64,000 nt of DNA, from assembly GCA_034421295.1 (NCBI GenBank), contig DAOUKM010000003.1:1-64000 (forward strand), read 5' to 3'. This DNA comes from CAUZIR01 sp034421295 (GTDB taxonomy: Bacteria; Chloroflexota; Dehalococcoidia; Lucifugimonadales; UBA2962). The position numbers were made by a program, and so were the translations under genes. The notes beneath the pieces were generated by a model, which saw only the letters and a list, made by a program, of their open reading frames with translations, did no database searches and was not told the origin of the DNA. Shown here one piece after another: positions 51,018 through 60,363 of the stretch (position 1 is its first letter; the number at the start of each line of letters is the position of its first letter).

Positions 51018-52088
51018 CTAGGGCTCCAGGGGCCCCAGCTGGCCGGTTGAAGTTTCGGTTCCATCGCTGGTTAGCGGCAGGAACTGGAGCAGGCTGCCTC
51101 CGGATTCCTCGTCGATGATGTACTTGGAGATGCCGGGCAGGATCTGCTCCATCGCCTCCAGGTAGAGCCGCTGCCTTGTGACGTCACGAGACTTTTCGTA
51201 CTCGGCCAGCACCGCGAGGAATCGCTCGGATTGGCCGGTCGCGTCGGCTATCTTCTGCTGCTTGAACGCCTCGGCAAGCTCCAGCACGCGCTGGGCCTCT
51301 CCCAGGGCGCGCGGCAGCACATCCGCCTCGTAGGCCTGGGCAAGGTTGATTATGCGGTCCTTGTCCTCCCGGGCCCTTACGACGTCGTCGAACGCGTCCT
51401 GTACCTGAGAGGGCGGACGGACGTTCTGCAGCTTGACCTCGGTGACGTTTATGCCGGTCTCATACAGGTCGAGAAGTCGCTGAAGCTCAAGGGCGGTGTC
51501 CGCCTGAACGGCCTCCTTCTCGGTCGTGAGCACGTCGTCGATATTGCGCTGTCCGACCACCTGACGCAGGGCCGATTCGGCCGCGCCCTTTATGACGGCG
51601 CCCCCGGGATCGACGACCTGGAACAGGAAGTCCTCAAGGTCCTTGATGTTGTACTGCACAAGGAGCTGGACATCGACGATGTTGGTGTCGCCGCTGATCA
51701 TCAGCGACTCGACAGGTATGGGCGTGTTGCCCCTGAAACCGAGCTCCAGGCGCCGGATCTCGTCGACCTGCACGACGCTGCGGGTACCGATGGGAGCGGG
51801 GAAATACCAGTGCAGCCCCGGCTCTGTACCGCCCACGAATGCGCTCGGGTCCCCCGTCTGGTAGATGCCGAACCTGCGCAGGGCCGCCTGCTCACCTGGC
51901 TGAACGGAGTAAAAGCCCGTCGAGAGCCAGATGATTAACGCCAGGGTGAAGACCGCGAACACGAACAGACCAAGGCCGCGATCGCGTATCCCGCGACCGC
52001 CGCCGCCGCGGTTCCCGAAGACCGACCGCAGTCTCTCGGTCACCTGGTCGAAGTTGATCTCGGGCTCGTCTTGTCGGTTGGGGTTCAT
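51018..52088 (-). CDS. hflK: HflK-like SPFH protein
   Basis: Partner of HflC. The N-terminus is cytoplasmic with a Gly-rich stretch, then a single helix (LGLFVFAVFTLALIIWLSTG), then the SPFH domain with SVQPGEQAALRRFGIY, and a coiled coil (RAREDKDRIINLAQAYEADV) with the Q-x-x-A repeat typical of HflK. At 356 residues it is a little shorter than the E. coli protein. Confidence 0.88.
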   Translation of the reverse strand: MNPNRQDEPEINFDQVTERLRSVFGNRGGGGRGIRDRGLGLFVFAVFTLALIIWLSTGFYSVQPGEQAALRRFGIYQTGDPSAFVGGTEPGLHWYFPAPIGTRSVVQVDEIRRLELGFRGNTPIPVESLMISGDTNIVDVQLLVQYNIKDLEDFLFQVVDPGGAVIKGAAESALRQVVGQRNIDDVLTTEKEAVQADTALELQRLLDLYETGINVTEVKLQNVRPPSQVQDAFDDVVRAREDKDRIINLAQAYEADVLPRALGEAQRVLELAEAFKQQKIADATGQSERFLAVLAEYEKSRDVTRQRLYLEAMEQILPGISKYIIDEESGGSLLQFLPLTSDGTETSTGQLGPLEP

Positions 52089-52221
52089 TCCTTAAGGACC
52101 GGTGGCCTCCAACGCCGCACGCCGTACTCTACCGGCTCGCCGTCGGGCCGCCGAATCGGCCGAAAGCCGCGACAACCGATGTTATCACAGGGCCCACCCG
52201 TCCGGCGGGTTCGGCATGGCA

Positions 52222-53589
52222 TCAGCGGGCCGCCGCCCGCAGCCTGTCAAGGTCGGCGAGGAAATCCTCGTAGCTGCCGAACGAGGATATCCCGGTAACA
52301 AAGGACCCCAGGCCCGGGGAGAGATTCCTGTACTCCTGAACCTGGTCTCCGATCGGGCTCACCGACGCGGCGCTGTCGGCGTACGTGCCGTGGAAGGCGA
52401 AGTAGGCCTGGTTGAGCTTGCGTATGTTGTAGCCGTTGTCGACGAACTGGAGCCTGCGCCTGTCCATGTACGCCTCCGCCGCCCCGACCCTGCCCTCGGC
52501 GAGCAGTTCGTCGACGTGCAGCCGCGTAGCCTGCATCTCCGCCCTGAAGTCGAAGCCGCCGCCCGCCGCGTCCGCCAGGTGAGGGCTTGAATCCGCCGGG
52601 TCCGGAGGTGCGGAATGCTCCGGCTCGGGGATCTGGCCCCCGAGCTTTACGAATGCGAGGTCACCTATCTCCCTGCCCGCGATGTTTGCGACCGTCTCGT
52701 TGATTGTGAGCATCTGATGCGATGTCATGATTCCGAATCCCAGGGGCCTGAAAAACAGGTGGTGGTGAAGCCACTCGTGAGCTGCCACCTGCAGCGTCCA
52801 CCTGAGATCCCCGCCGCCGAACACGGAGGCCGGGTAGCTGGCCAGACCTCCTATCCGTATAACGAGCGCCGACAGATTCCGTTGGTTCAGCAGTTCGCGC
52901 TCTATGGCCAGGCTGTCGGAGATCGTTATCCCGGGCTTCAGGAGAGCCTCGTCTCCCCGCTCGATGCGATCCCTGGGAGAGGTCACGAGCACGTGCGGCG
53001 TCTCGGTGAGGTGAAAGTCGACCGGCGGGAAGATCAGCCCGCCGACCGATGACAGCCCCGCCTCGATCAGGACCGAGCTTATGGCGGCCTCCAGCGCCTC
53101 CTCGACGTCGGCCCGTATCCGGTGCCGGCTGCGGTCCAGCGCCGACAGCTGGGCTTCTAGGTCGGTGATTTCTGACGCTGTCGCCCCCCTGGGCACCGCG
53201 CTCTCCAGGCGCCCCGCTATCTCGCCGCGTGCCGCAGACAGGGCGAAGTAGTCGCCGATCATCTCGTCGCGCTCTGCGGGAGAGATCGAGTTCCACGGCA
53301 GCACCGAGGAAACGCGGTGAAGCCACTTGTCGAGGAAGTTCGCCGTCTCCCACTGCACCAGGCTGTACAGGTGTGGAGATGCCGCCCGCTGGGCCGGATT
53401 CAGGTTGAGTCCGTCGGAAGTGAAGATGAGACCGGCCACGAGCATCAGAGCGAGGGCCGTCCTCGCCCCTGCGAAAAGGACCCTCGCCCCCAGCGGGGTG
53501 CCTCGGCCGAACGCTTCGGGGGGCAGGGGAAGGCCGGACGGGACCGCGGTCCGGCCGGTGCTAGAATCGGGCTGGCGCTGCGTGTCCAT
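52222..53589 (-). CDS. predicted membrane-anchored metallopeptidase (HExxH)
   Basis: A 455-residue protein with one hydrophobic segment (about 36-57), so probably anchored with its body outside. Residues about 125-170 are likely coiled coil. At 271-275 HEWLH fits the zinc motif HExxH, and 26 residues later NETVANIAGREIG supplies a Glu as third ligand, as in gluzincins. No known peptidase name is justified. It lies 133 bases upstream of hflK on the same strand, so it may be another client or partner of the HflKC platform. Confidence 0.7.
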   Translation of the reverse strand: MDTQRQPDSSTGRTAVPSGLPLPPEAFGRGTPLGARVLFAGARTALALMLVAGLIFTSDGLNLNPAQRAASPHLYSLVQWETANFLDKWLHRVSSVLPWNSISPAERDEMIGDYFALSAARGEIAGRLESAVPRGATASEITDLEAQLSALDRSRHRIRADVEEALEAAISSVLIEAGLSSVGGLIFPPVDFHLTETPHVLVTSPRDRIERGDEALLKPGITISDSLAIERELLNQRNLSALVIRIGGLASYPASVFGGGDLRWTLQVAAHEWLHHHLFFRPLGFGIMTSHQMLTINETVANIAGREIGDLAFVKLGGQIPEPEHSAPPDPADSSPHLADAAGGGFDFRAEMQATRLHVDELLAEGRVGAAEAYMDRRRLQFVDNGYNIRKLNQAYFAFHGTYADSAASVSPIGDQVQEYRNLSPGLGSFVTGISSFGSYEDFLADLDRLRAAAR

Positions 53590-53668
53590 GACCTCTTAAT
53601 TTATACGCTAGACCGCGCTGACAGGTTCCTGCAGTGCTGGGGCGGCCGGCGGTAAGGAGTGTGTAAAG

Positions 53669-54715
53669 GTGGCTCTATCTATCTGCTTTGTGGGATGCGG
53701 CGATTACGCCAAGGACGTGCTGGACCAGCTCGGTGCCGGCAGCCCCGGGGGGCTCGTCGTCGACGACATCGAGCTGCATTTCGCCAGCCGGAGCGAGGAG
53801 AAGGCCCTGCAGTTCAGGGAGCGCTACGGCGGCGCAGGGCACTTCGGCGACTACGAGGCCGCCGCAGCCGACCCGGCGGTGGACGCCATGTATTTCCTGA
53901 CCCCGCATCACCTGCACCTTGAGGGCGCGCGCCTTGCGGCAGGGCACGGAAAGCACGTGCTGATGGAAAAGCCCATCGGCCGGCACCCCGAGGAGGCCAG
54001 GGAGCTGATCGACGTCGTCCGCCGGGCCGGACTGAAGCTGATGGTGGCCGAGAACTTCAGGTTCGTCCCCACGGTCCTTAAGGCCAAGGAGCTGATCGGG
54101 AGCGGCGCGATAGGGGACGTTCGCCTCGTCCAGGTCCAGCGGGAGCTGAACATCTTCACCGGGGAGTTCTTCGGCTCTGCGGAGACGTTTGCCGAGGATC
54201 AGTGGCGCAACGATCCGGAAAAGTCGGGAGGGGGCCTGTTCCAGGACGCCGGAATCCACGACATCGACGCGATGGTCAATCTCGGCGGGCTACCCGAGCG
54301 CGTCTACGCCGTCGTTCCGGCCGCGGACTCAGAGCGCGCCAAGCGCCATCAGGAGGACGGGATGGTTCTGACGGCAACGATGCCTGGCGGCGCCCTCGGC
54401 CTGATTCAGTTCTCGTTCGCGACGCCCATAACCGGCTACCGTGACAACGTCTGGGTCACCGGCTCTGCCGGCATGCTCAGCTTTCCGACCTTCGGCGACC
54501 AGCTCGTGCTGGACACGCCCCAGGGCACCCAGAAGATCGATACCGGCGAGCACCACAAGGGAATGGTGGGGATCTTCGAGGAGTTCCGCGACGCCGTCGC
54601 CGGCGACCGCGAGCCCCTTATGAGCGGCGAGGAGGCGCTTCGTGACCTCAATGTCGTGATGGCCGCCTACGAGTCGGTCAGAACCGGCCTCCCGGCGACC
54701 GTGGCACGGGACTGA
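53669..54715 (+). CDS. Gfo/Idh/MocA-family oxidoreductase
   Basis: A NAD(P)-dependent dehydrogenase of 348 residues. The Rossmann start ICFVGCGDYAKDVLDQLG, the E-K-P motif in HVLMEKPIGRHPEEARELID and the catalytic-region GGGLFQDAGIHDIDAM follow the family order. The substrate is likely a sugar or inositol derivative, but cannot be told. GTG 53669 follows AAGGAG closely. No sugar operon is beside it. Confidence 0.85.
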   Translation: MALSICFVGCGDYAKDVLDQLGAGSPGGLVVDDIELHFASRSEEKALQFRERYGGAGHFGDYEAAAADPAVDAMYFLTPHHLHLEGARLAAGHGKHVLMEKPIGRHPEEARELIDVVRRAGLKLMVAENFRFVPTVLKAKELIGSGAIGDVRLVQVQRELNIFTGEFFGSAETFAEDQWRNDPEKSGGGLFQDAGIHDIDAMVNLGGLPERVYAVVPAADSERAKRHQEDGMVLTATMPGGALGLIQFSFATPITGYRDNVWVTGSAGMLSFPTFGDQLVLDTPQGTQKIDTGEHHKGMVGIFEEFRDAVAGDREPLMSGEEALRDLNVVMAAYESVRTGLPATVARD

Positions 54716-54740
54716 GGCCGCGCCCTTGCGCCGGCCTGAG

Positions 54741-55484
54741 CTAGCGGCGCCGGTAGAGCGCCAGGAAACGGTCCTGGTAGTGCTCGAACAGTCCCCAGCG
54801 GTCGAGCTCAGCCTTTAGCCGGTCCCTGTCGCCGCCGCGCTCGGCCGCGCGAAACAGGCGCTCGATGTCGTTTATCGCCGCCCGTGGTGCGCCTCCGAAT
54901 GCGGTCTGAGGATCGAGCAGGCCGCGGGCGGACATCTCGCCGAAGTTTCGCTGCGCCGAGCTTGAGGTGAACTCGTAGATGAACTTGAGCAGCGCCACGT
55001 CCCACCACTCGTCGACCCCGACCATGACGACCGAAAGGTTGTCCTTTCGCTGCTCCAGGTCGTCGGAGATGTTGTGTGCGATCTCTGCGGCCTCTCCGCT
55101 CACGATGTCGAAGTTCTCGGCGTTGTTCTTGTAGCGGTACAGGATGCCCGGATGGTTGGGACCGTAAGCCATCGCCGCGTGCCTGATGTACTCGTAGGCC
55201 TCCGTGCTGAAACCCTCCAGGTTCATCGCGTAGGTGGGCGTTACGATCGCCGGCTTTTCGGCGATGACGCGGCCCTTCCTGACCACCCCTTCGGCGGCGG
55301 CCGGGGTGAGCTCACTGTAGATCGGCTCGGTCACCACATAGTAGGCGATGTTGGTGGTGCCGAACGTGGCGAGCGTCTGCTTCGGGTACCTGACTACCCA
55401 GGTCTGCTCAACAGCCCGCATCCAGTCTCGTTGAATCTCGGTCACTCTCCAATTATATCTCCCGCCGCCGCCCGCTTCGCTCAT
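54741..55484 (-). CDS. conserved-looking hypothetical protein
   Basis: A 247-residue soluble protein with many aromatic residues (TFGTTNIAYYVVTEPIYSEL, YEYIRHAAMAYGPNHPGILY) and a charged C-terminal helical region. There is no signal peptide or membrane segment in the chosen form. The frame is open upstream, but ATG 55484 begins just after the divergent DUF503 gene's control region; an internal ATG near MRAVEQTW is an alternative. I do not recognise a family. Confidence 0.55.
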   Translation of the reverse strand: MSEAGGGGRYNWRVTEIQRDWMRAVEQTWVVRYPKQTLATFGTTNIAYYVVTEPIYSELTPAAAEGVVRKGRVIAEKPAIVTPTYAMNLEGFSTEAYEYIRHAAMAYGPNHPGILYRYKNNAENFDIVSGEAAEIAHNISDDLEQRKDNLSVVMVGVDEWWDVALLKFIYEFTSSSAQRNFGEMSARGLLDPQTAFGGAPRAAINDIERLFRAAERGGDRDRLKAELDRWGLFEHYQDRFLALYRRR

Positions 55485-55506
55485 ATAATGCACAAACGTT
55501 CTATTT

Positions 55507-55800
55507 ATGTACGTAGCCGTCGCCAGCGTAACCATCCACATACCTGAGAGCCGAAGCCTAAAGTCCAAACGGCGCGTCGTCCGGTCGCTTGTCGAACGGG
55601 TAAGGACGCGCTTCGGCGTGTCCGTCGCCGAGGTCGGCGGGCAGGGGACATGGCAGAGCGCGACGGTGGGCTTTTGTTGTGTGAGCGGGTCGGCGGCGCA
55701 TGCCGAGGAGGTCGCCCGCAGGGTGATGGCATTCGTCGATTCGTCCTCGGCCGAGTACGAGGTGATCGACCGGGGGCTAGAGAACCTGTCGGTGCTCTAG
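55507..55800 (+). CDS. DUF503 protein (YlxP-like)
   Basis: A 97-residue protein with the family's YVAVASVTIHIPESRSLKSKR start and a later WQSATVGFCCVSGSA strand. DUF503 proteins (YlxP) are small and often near ribosome-maturation genes; the function is unclear. It is followed 7 bases later by the helicase gene. Confidence 0.85.
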   Translation: MYVAVASVTIHIPESRSLKSKRRVVRSLVERVRTRFGVSVAEVGGQGTWQSATVGFCCVSGSAAHAEEVARRVMAFVDSSSAEYEVIDRGLENLSVL

Positions 55801-55807
55801 GCCGCCC

Positions 55808-58093
55808 TTGGACACCGAAGCCTTCCTCGGCCACGTCCGGTCCCAGCGGTGGTACAGGGACCAGATCGCCCACGTTGAGAACATCCCACCCAGTGGTTCC
55901 ACTCCGGGAACACTGGCCCGCCCCCTCCGTCCCGAGCTCAAGGACCGCCTCTGCGATCTGGGGGTCAGGGGGCTCTACTCCCACCAGGCCGAGGCTGTGA
56001 ACGCCGCACGGGACGGCCGCAGCGTTATCGTCGCCACGCCGGCGGCCAGCGGCAAGAGCCTGTGCTACCACCTGCCGGTGCTCGAGGCCTTGATGGACGA
56101 CCGCGCCGCCACCGCCATCTACCTTTTCCCCACCAAGGCGCTCGCGCAGGACCAGATGGCCAGCCTTGACCGGCTCGTGCCTGACGCCTTTCGGATCGGG
56201 CGGGGTATCTTCGATGGCGACACCCCCTACGATTCCCGCGGCCAGATCCGAAGGAGCGCCCGTCTGCTGGTCACCAACCCGGACATGCTGCACATGGGCA
56301 TCCTGCCCAACCACCGCTCCTGGTACCGGATCATACGCAACCTGCGGTACGTGATCGTCGACGAGGCGCACGTTTACCGCGGGGTGTTCGGCTCACACGT
56401 GGCCAACGTCCTTCGCCGCCTTCGCCGCCTGTGCCTGCGTTTCGGCTCGGCGCCCGCGTTCATCCTGTGCTCTGCCACCATCGCTAATCCCGGCGAGCAC
56501 GCCCGGCGCCTTACCGGCGTGCCCGCTGCGGCGGTCGAGGTTAGCGGCGCGCCCTTCGGCGGCAAGGACTTCGTCCTGTGGAACCCTCCGCGGGTGGACA
56601 TGGCGAACGGGTCGAGCCGCCGGACGACCAACACCGACGCCTCGGTCCTGATGACCGAGCTTCTCAAACGCAGGGTAAGGACCCTGACATTCGTCCGGAG
56701 CCGCCGCATGGCAGAGCTCCTCTACGTCTACGTGCGCGACCAGCTAAAGGAGGTGGCGCCCGAGCTCGCGGGCAGGCTCGCTCCCTACCGGGCGAGCTAC
56801 CTGCCGGAGGACAGGAGGGCCGTGGAGAGAGACCTTCTGTCCGGCCGGCTGCTCGGCCTGACCTCCACCACCGCGATGGAGCTCGGCGTGGACGTGGGGG
56901 ACCTTGAGGCGACGATCCTCACCGGTTACCCGGGCAGCCGCGCATCCACCTGGCAGCAGGCCGGCCGCAGCGGGCGGCGGGACCGACGCGCCCTCAGCGT
57001 GCTTACCGCCCAGGACGACCCGCTCGATCAGTACCTGATGCGAAGGCCGGATGCCCTGTTCGGGCGGCCGACGGAGACCGTGCGTATATCCCCCAACAAC
57101 CCGCACGTGCTCGGGCCCCACCTGCTGTGCGCTGCATACGAGGCCCCGCTTGAGCCGGGGGACGCCGAGGTATTCGAGACGGACATCGCCAGCCAGGCGG
57201 GCGGTCTGGTCGAAGAGGGATTCCTGCACCGGACGGGAGGTAGGTGGCATCTTGAGCCCGATGTCAGCTATCCGGCCGAGTCGGTAAACATCCGCTCGAC
57301 CTCCGCGCACTCCTTCATACTGGTGGACCGCGACAGCGGGGCGATACTGGAGACCGTCGAGGAGGCCTCGGCCATGCTCCAGCTACACCCCGGGGCGGTC
57401 TACCTGCACAAGGGCGAGACCTACGTTGTAACCGACCTTGACCTTGAGACCAGGACGGCCGAAGCCGTGCAGAGCGAGGTCGAGTACTACACCCAGCCTG
57501 CCTCCAATACCGAGACCCGGATCCTGAGTGAGATGCGGCGAAAAAAGTGCGGCCGAACGGACGTGTGCCTCGGCGAGGTGGAGGTCACGACCACCGTGAG
57601 CGGCTTTCGCAGGATCGCGACGCTCAGCGGGGAGACGCTAGGCGAGGAGTACGTAGAGCTTCCGCCCCGGAGGTTCGCCACCGCCGGGCTGTGGTTCGGG
57701 GTGCCCGCGGACACCCTTGCGGCCGCCCTTGACGATAGGCTCGACCTGGCGGGCGCGCTTCACGCCATCGAGCACGCGGCCATCGGGATCCTGCCACTGT
57801 TCGCGATGTGCGACCGCGGCGATATAGGCGGCATCTCAACGCCGCTTCACCCCGACACGGGAAGGCCCCAGGTCTTCATCCATGACGGGGTTCCCGGCGG
57901 GGTGGGCATAGCGGAGCACGGCTACGAGGTGATCGCCGACCTGTGGCGCGTGACCGCAGAGGCGATCTCCGGGTGCAGGTGCGAGTCGGGCTGCCCGGGC
58001 TGCATCCATTCCCCGAAGTGCGGATCGAACAACCGCCCCCTGGACAAGGCGGCCGCGTCAGTCCTGCTCGCGGGAATAACTCGTCCGGAGTAG
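55808..58093 (+). CDS. DEAD/DEAH helicase with Zn C-terminal domain (MrfA-like)
   Basis: A superfamily 2 helicase of 761 residues. Motif I is ATPAASGKSLCYH, motif II VDEAHVYRG, motif III CSATIANPGEH, and the second RecA domain has TSTTAMELGVDVGDL and QQAGRSGRRD. The C-terminal DUF1998 part carries the four-Cys cluster CRCESGCPGCIHSPKC. This is the MrfA/YprA arrangement, linked in Bacillus to repair of mitomycin damage. The start is TTG 55808. Confidence 0.9.
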   Translation: MDTEAFLGHVRSQRWYRDQIAHVENIPPSGSTPGTLARPLRPELKDRLCDLGVRGLYSHQAEAVNAARDGRSVIVATPAASGKSLCYHLPVLEALMDDRAATAIYLFPTKALAQDQMASLDRLVPDAFRIGRGIFDGDTPYDSRGQIRRSARLLVTNPDMLHMGILPNHRSWYRIIRNLRYVIVDEAHVYRGVFGSHVANVLRRLRRLCLRFGSAPAFILCSATIANPGEHARRLTGVPAAAVEVSGAPFGGKDFVLWNPPRVDMANGSSRRTTNTDASVLMTELLKRRVRTLTFVRSRRMAELLYVYVRDQLKEVAPELAGRLAPYRASYLPEDRRAVERDLLSGRLLGLTSTTAMELGVDVGDLEATILTGYPGSRASTWQQAGRSGRRDRRALSVLTAQDDPLDQYLMRRPDALFGRPTETVRISPNNPHVLGPHLLCAAYEAPLEPGDAEVFETDIASQAGGLVEEGFLHRTGGRWHLEPDVSYPAESVNIRSTSAHSFILVDRDSGAILETVEEASAMLQLHPGAVYLHKGETYVVTDLDLETRTAEAVQSEVEYYTQPASNTETRILSEMRRKKCGRTDVCLGEVEVTTTVSGFRRIATLSGETLGEEYVELPPRRFATAGLWFGVPADTLAAALDDRLDLAGALHAIEHAAIGILPLFAMCDRGDIGGISTPLHPDTGRPQVFIHDGVPGGVGIAEHGYEVIADLWRVTAEAISGCRCESGCPGCIHSPKCGSNNRPLDKAAASVLLAGITRPE

Positions 58094-58152
58094 GGCTCGT
58101 TCCCGTACCGGTGGCGGCGGCGTGCCCCTGTGCTATCCTTCCCAGACCGGTC

Positions 58153-58229
58153 CGGGGTGTGGCGCAGCTTGGTAGCGCACCTGCATGGGGTGCAGGTGGT
58201 CGCCGGTTCAAATCCGGCCACCCCGACCA
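58153..58229 (+). tRNA. tRNA-Pro (anticodon GGG)
   Basis: Cloverleaf with acceptor stem CGGGGTG/CACCCCG, anticodon stem CCTGC/GCAGG and loop ATGGGGT giving GGG, and T-arm GCCGGTTCAAATCCGGC. The discriminator base is A and CCA is encoded. The Pro-specific C1-G72 pair is present. Confidence 0.96.
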
Positions 58230-58294
58230 CACGTGCATCCCTACCTCCGGGCGCGATTCGGCCCTGGGACGCCCATGGCCGTCTGGAGGTCACC

Positions 58295-59326
58295 GTGACA
58301 GCGGACATGCACAGGCCCCTATCGTTCGTACAGGCCGTTAACGAGGCCATCCGCACGATGATGCGCGAGGACCCGGGCGTGATCGTGATGGGCGAGGACA
58401 TCGCCGGCGCGGCGGGCAGGGCCGACCAGGGTTTCATCGATCACTTCGGCGGCTCGTTCGGGATGACCAAGCGCCTCATCCAGGAGTTCGGCCCCGAGCG
58501 CGTTAGGGATACCCCCATATCCGAGGCGGGCTTCGTCGGCGCCGGAGTGGGCGCGGCCGCAGCCGGCCTCAGGCCCCTGATCGACATCAAGGTCGTGGGC
58601 TTTTTCGGCGTGTGCGCCGATCAGCTTCTGAACAACATGGCGAAGATGCACTACATGTTCGGGGGCAAGGTGAGGCTCCCGGTCACCGTGCAGACCCAGA
58701 CGGGGGCCGGGCAGGGGTGGGCCGCCCAGCACTCGGAGACCCTGTGGTCGGTGTTCACGCACTTCCCGGGCCTGAAGTGCGTGGTGCCGTCCGATCCCTA
58801 CACGGCCAAGGGCATCCAGCTGGCGGCCATGCGCGACGACGACCCGGTGATCATATTCCAGTGCATGCGGCTGATGGGACTGACTTTCGACCAGCATGTT
58901 CCCGAAGAGCCATACGAGGTGCCGATAGGGAGGGCTCGCGTGGTCCGGGAGGGCACCGATGTGACGCTCGTGGGCATCGGCTTTTCCACCCAGATCTCCC
59001 TGATGGCCGCAGCAGAGCTGGAAGGGCTGGGTCACTCGGCCGAGGTGGTCGACCTGCTGTCGCTGTCGCCCCTGGACGAGGAGACGGTGCTGGCGTCCAT
59101 CGCAAAGACGCGCAGGGTCGTCGTAACCGACGAGGACTACCCGCGCTGCTCTGTGGCCTCGGACATAGCGGCGCTCGCGATCGAGAGGGCCTTCGATTTC
59201 CTTGACGCCCCGCCCGGGAGAGTTAGCCCGCCGCATGCCTCGGTGCCCTACAGTCCGGCGCTCGAAGAGCGCTACGTGCCGCGCACGGACGACGTCGTGA
59301 GGGCGGCCCTGGAGGTGCTGGGCTAG
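58295..59326 (+). CDS. 2-oxoacid dehydrogenase E1 beta subunit
   Basis: The pyrimidine-side half of a thiamine-diphosphate dehydrogenase (pyruvate, acetoin or branched-chain type). It has VMGEDIAGAAGRADQG, the conserved TPISEAGFVGAGVGAA and PSDPYTAKGIQLAAM. It normally pairs with an alpha subunit and an E2, but neither is adjacent. GTG 58295 is preferred because TGGAGG lies 5 bases upstream; ATG 58307 is the alternative. It follows the tRNA-Pro gene and a control region of about 65 bases. Confidence 0.85.
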   Translation: MTADMHRPLSFVQAVNEAIRTMMREDPGVIVMGEDIAGAAGRADQGFIDHFGGSFGMTKRLIQEFGPERVRDTPISEAGFVGAGVGAAAAGLRPLIDIKVVGFFGVCADQLLNNMAKMHYMFGGKVRLPVTVQTQTGAGQGWAAQHSETLWSVFTHFPGLKCVVPSDPYTAKGIQLAAMRDDDPVIIFQCMRLMGLTFDQHVPEEPYEVPIGRARVVREGTDVTLVGIGFSTQISLMAAAELEGLGHSAEVVDLLSLSPLDEETVLASIAKTRRVVVTDEDYPRCSVASDIAALAIERAFDFLDAPPGRVSPPHASVPYSPALEERYVPRTDDVVRAALEVLG

Positions 59327-59529
59327 CCGGCGTGCTGCAGGGCTCGGCTCCGGGCTGTAACCTTCCGGCCCCTTGCCTCGTTTCACTGGTCGGGGTCAGT
59401 TCGCAGCCGGATGCACGGGATAACTGCAGTACATCGGCGCACTGTCCGGCCGTCGACTGTGGATAAACTGGTGGGACCGGTCCTGCGGCCCCGGCGACAC
59501 GAGCCTGAATAGCGGAGGGGAACTGAAAG

Positions 59530-60357
59530 ATGCATGCAAGCGCAAAAGTCGCCCTGATTGTGGGAGCATCCGTCCTGCTTGCTGCTGCGGCAGCCTGCGG
59601 CGGCGGGACACAGGCGAGCGAGGTCAAGGGGGACGACGCTGCCCGCAAGGCGGAACTGGACCTTTGGGCCGCCTCCGCTGCGCTCAAGGCGAGCGGACCC
59701 GGTTCGGGCATATGGGTCACCGGCCAGGCCAGCGTTACCGTTGAGCCCGACCTGGTCCTACTCACCGTGGGGGTGGAGACGACCGGCGAGACGGTCGCAC
59801 AGGCCCGGGCCGAGGCCGCAGGCGCGATGGACGCGATCACTGAGGCCGTCAGGGCCCACGGCCTGAGCGAGCAGGACGTACAGACCCAGTCGTTTAGCAT
59901 CTGGCCTCAGTACGAGTATCCGGAGGTAACCAGCGGCGAGCTGACGACGAGGAAACAGGTGCTCGTCGGCTACACGGTAAACAACGCGGCCAGGATAAAG
60001 ATCCGCGACGTCGATGCGGTCGGCGAGATAATCGACGATGTAGCCGCCGCCGGCGGCGACTCGACTCGGATCAGCGGTATCGACTTCAGCATCGAGGACC
60101 CTACGCCGTTCATGTCACAGCTTCGCGAAGATGCCGTAAAGGACGCGCAGGCCAAGGCCGAGCACCTTGCCGGGCTGACGGGCGTTGCCGTCGGCGACCT
60201 GGTCTTCATCGGTGAGGTAGGGGCGGGGGCGCCGCTGGCCAGAGGCTTTGAGACTGAATCGCTCATGGCGAGGGCCTCCTTCGACCAGGCTACCTCCATC
60301 AGCGCCGGAGAGCTGCGGCTCAGCCTCAGCGTCCAGGCGGCCTTCTCGATCAGGTAG
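59530..60357 (+). CDS. SIMPL-domain (DUF541) lipoprotein
   Basis: A 275-residue exported protein. The signal ends in a lipobox AAAAAC (Cys23). The body has IWVTGQASVTVEPDLVLLTVG, then YTVNNAARIKIRDVDAVGEI and VQAAFSIR at the end. This is the SIMPL domain, found in periplasmic proteins whose role is not well defined. GGAGG-like sequence precedes the ATG. Confidence 0.87.
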   Translation: MHASAKVALIVGASVLLAAAAACGGGTQASEVKGDDAARKAELDLWAASAALKASGPGSGIWVTGQASVTVEPDLVLLTVGVETTGETVAQARAEAAGAMDAITEAVRAHGLSEQDVQTQSFSIWPQYEYPEVTSGELTTRKQVLVGYTVNNAARIKIRDVDAVGEIIDDVAAAGGDSTRISGIDFSIEDPTPFMSQLREDAVKDAQAKAEHLAGLTGVAVGDLVFIGEVGAGAPLARGFETESLMARASFDQATSISAGELRLSLSVQAAFSIR

Positions 60358-60363
60358 CGCTCC

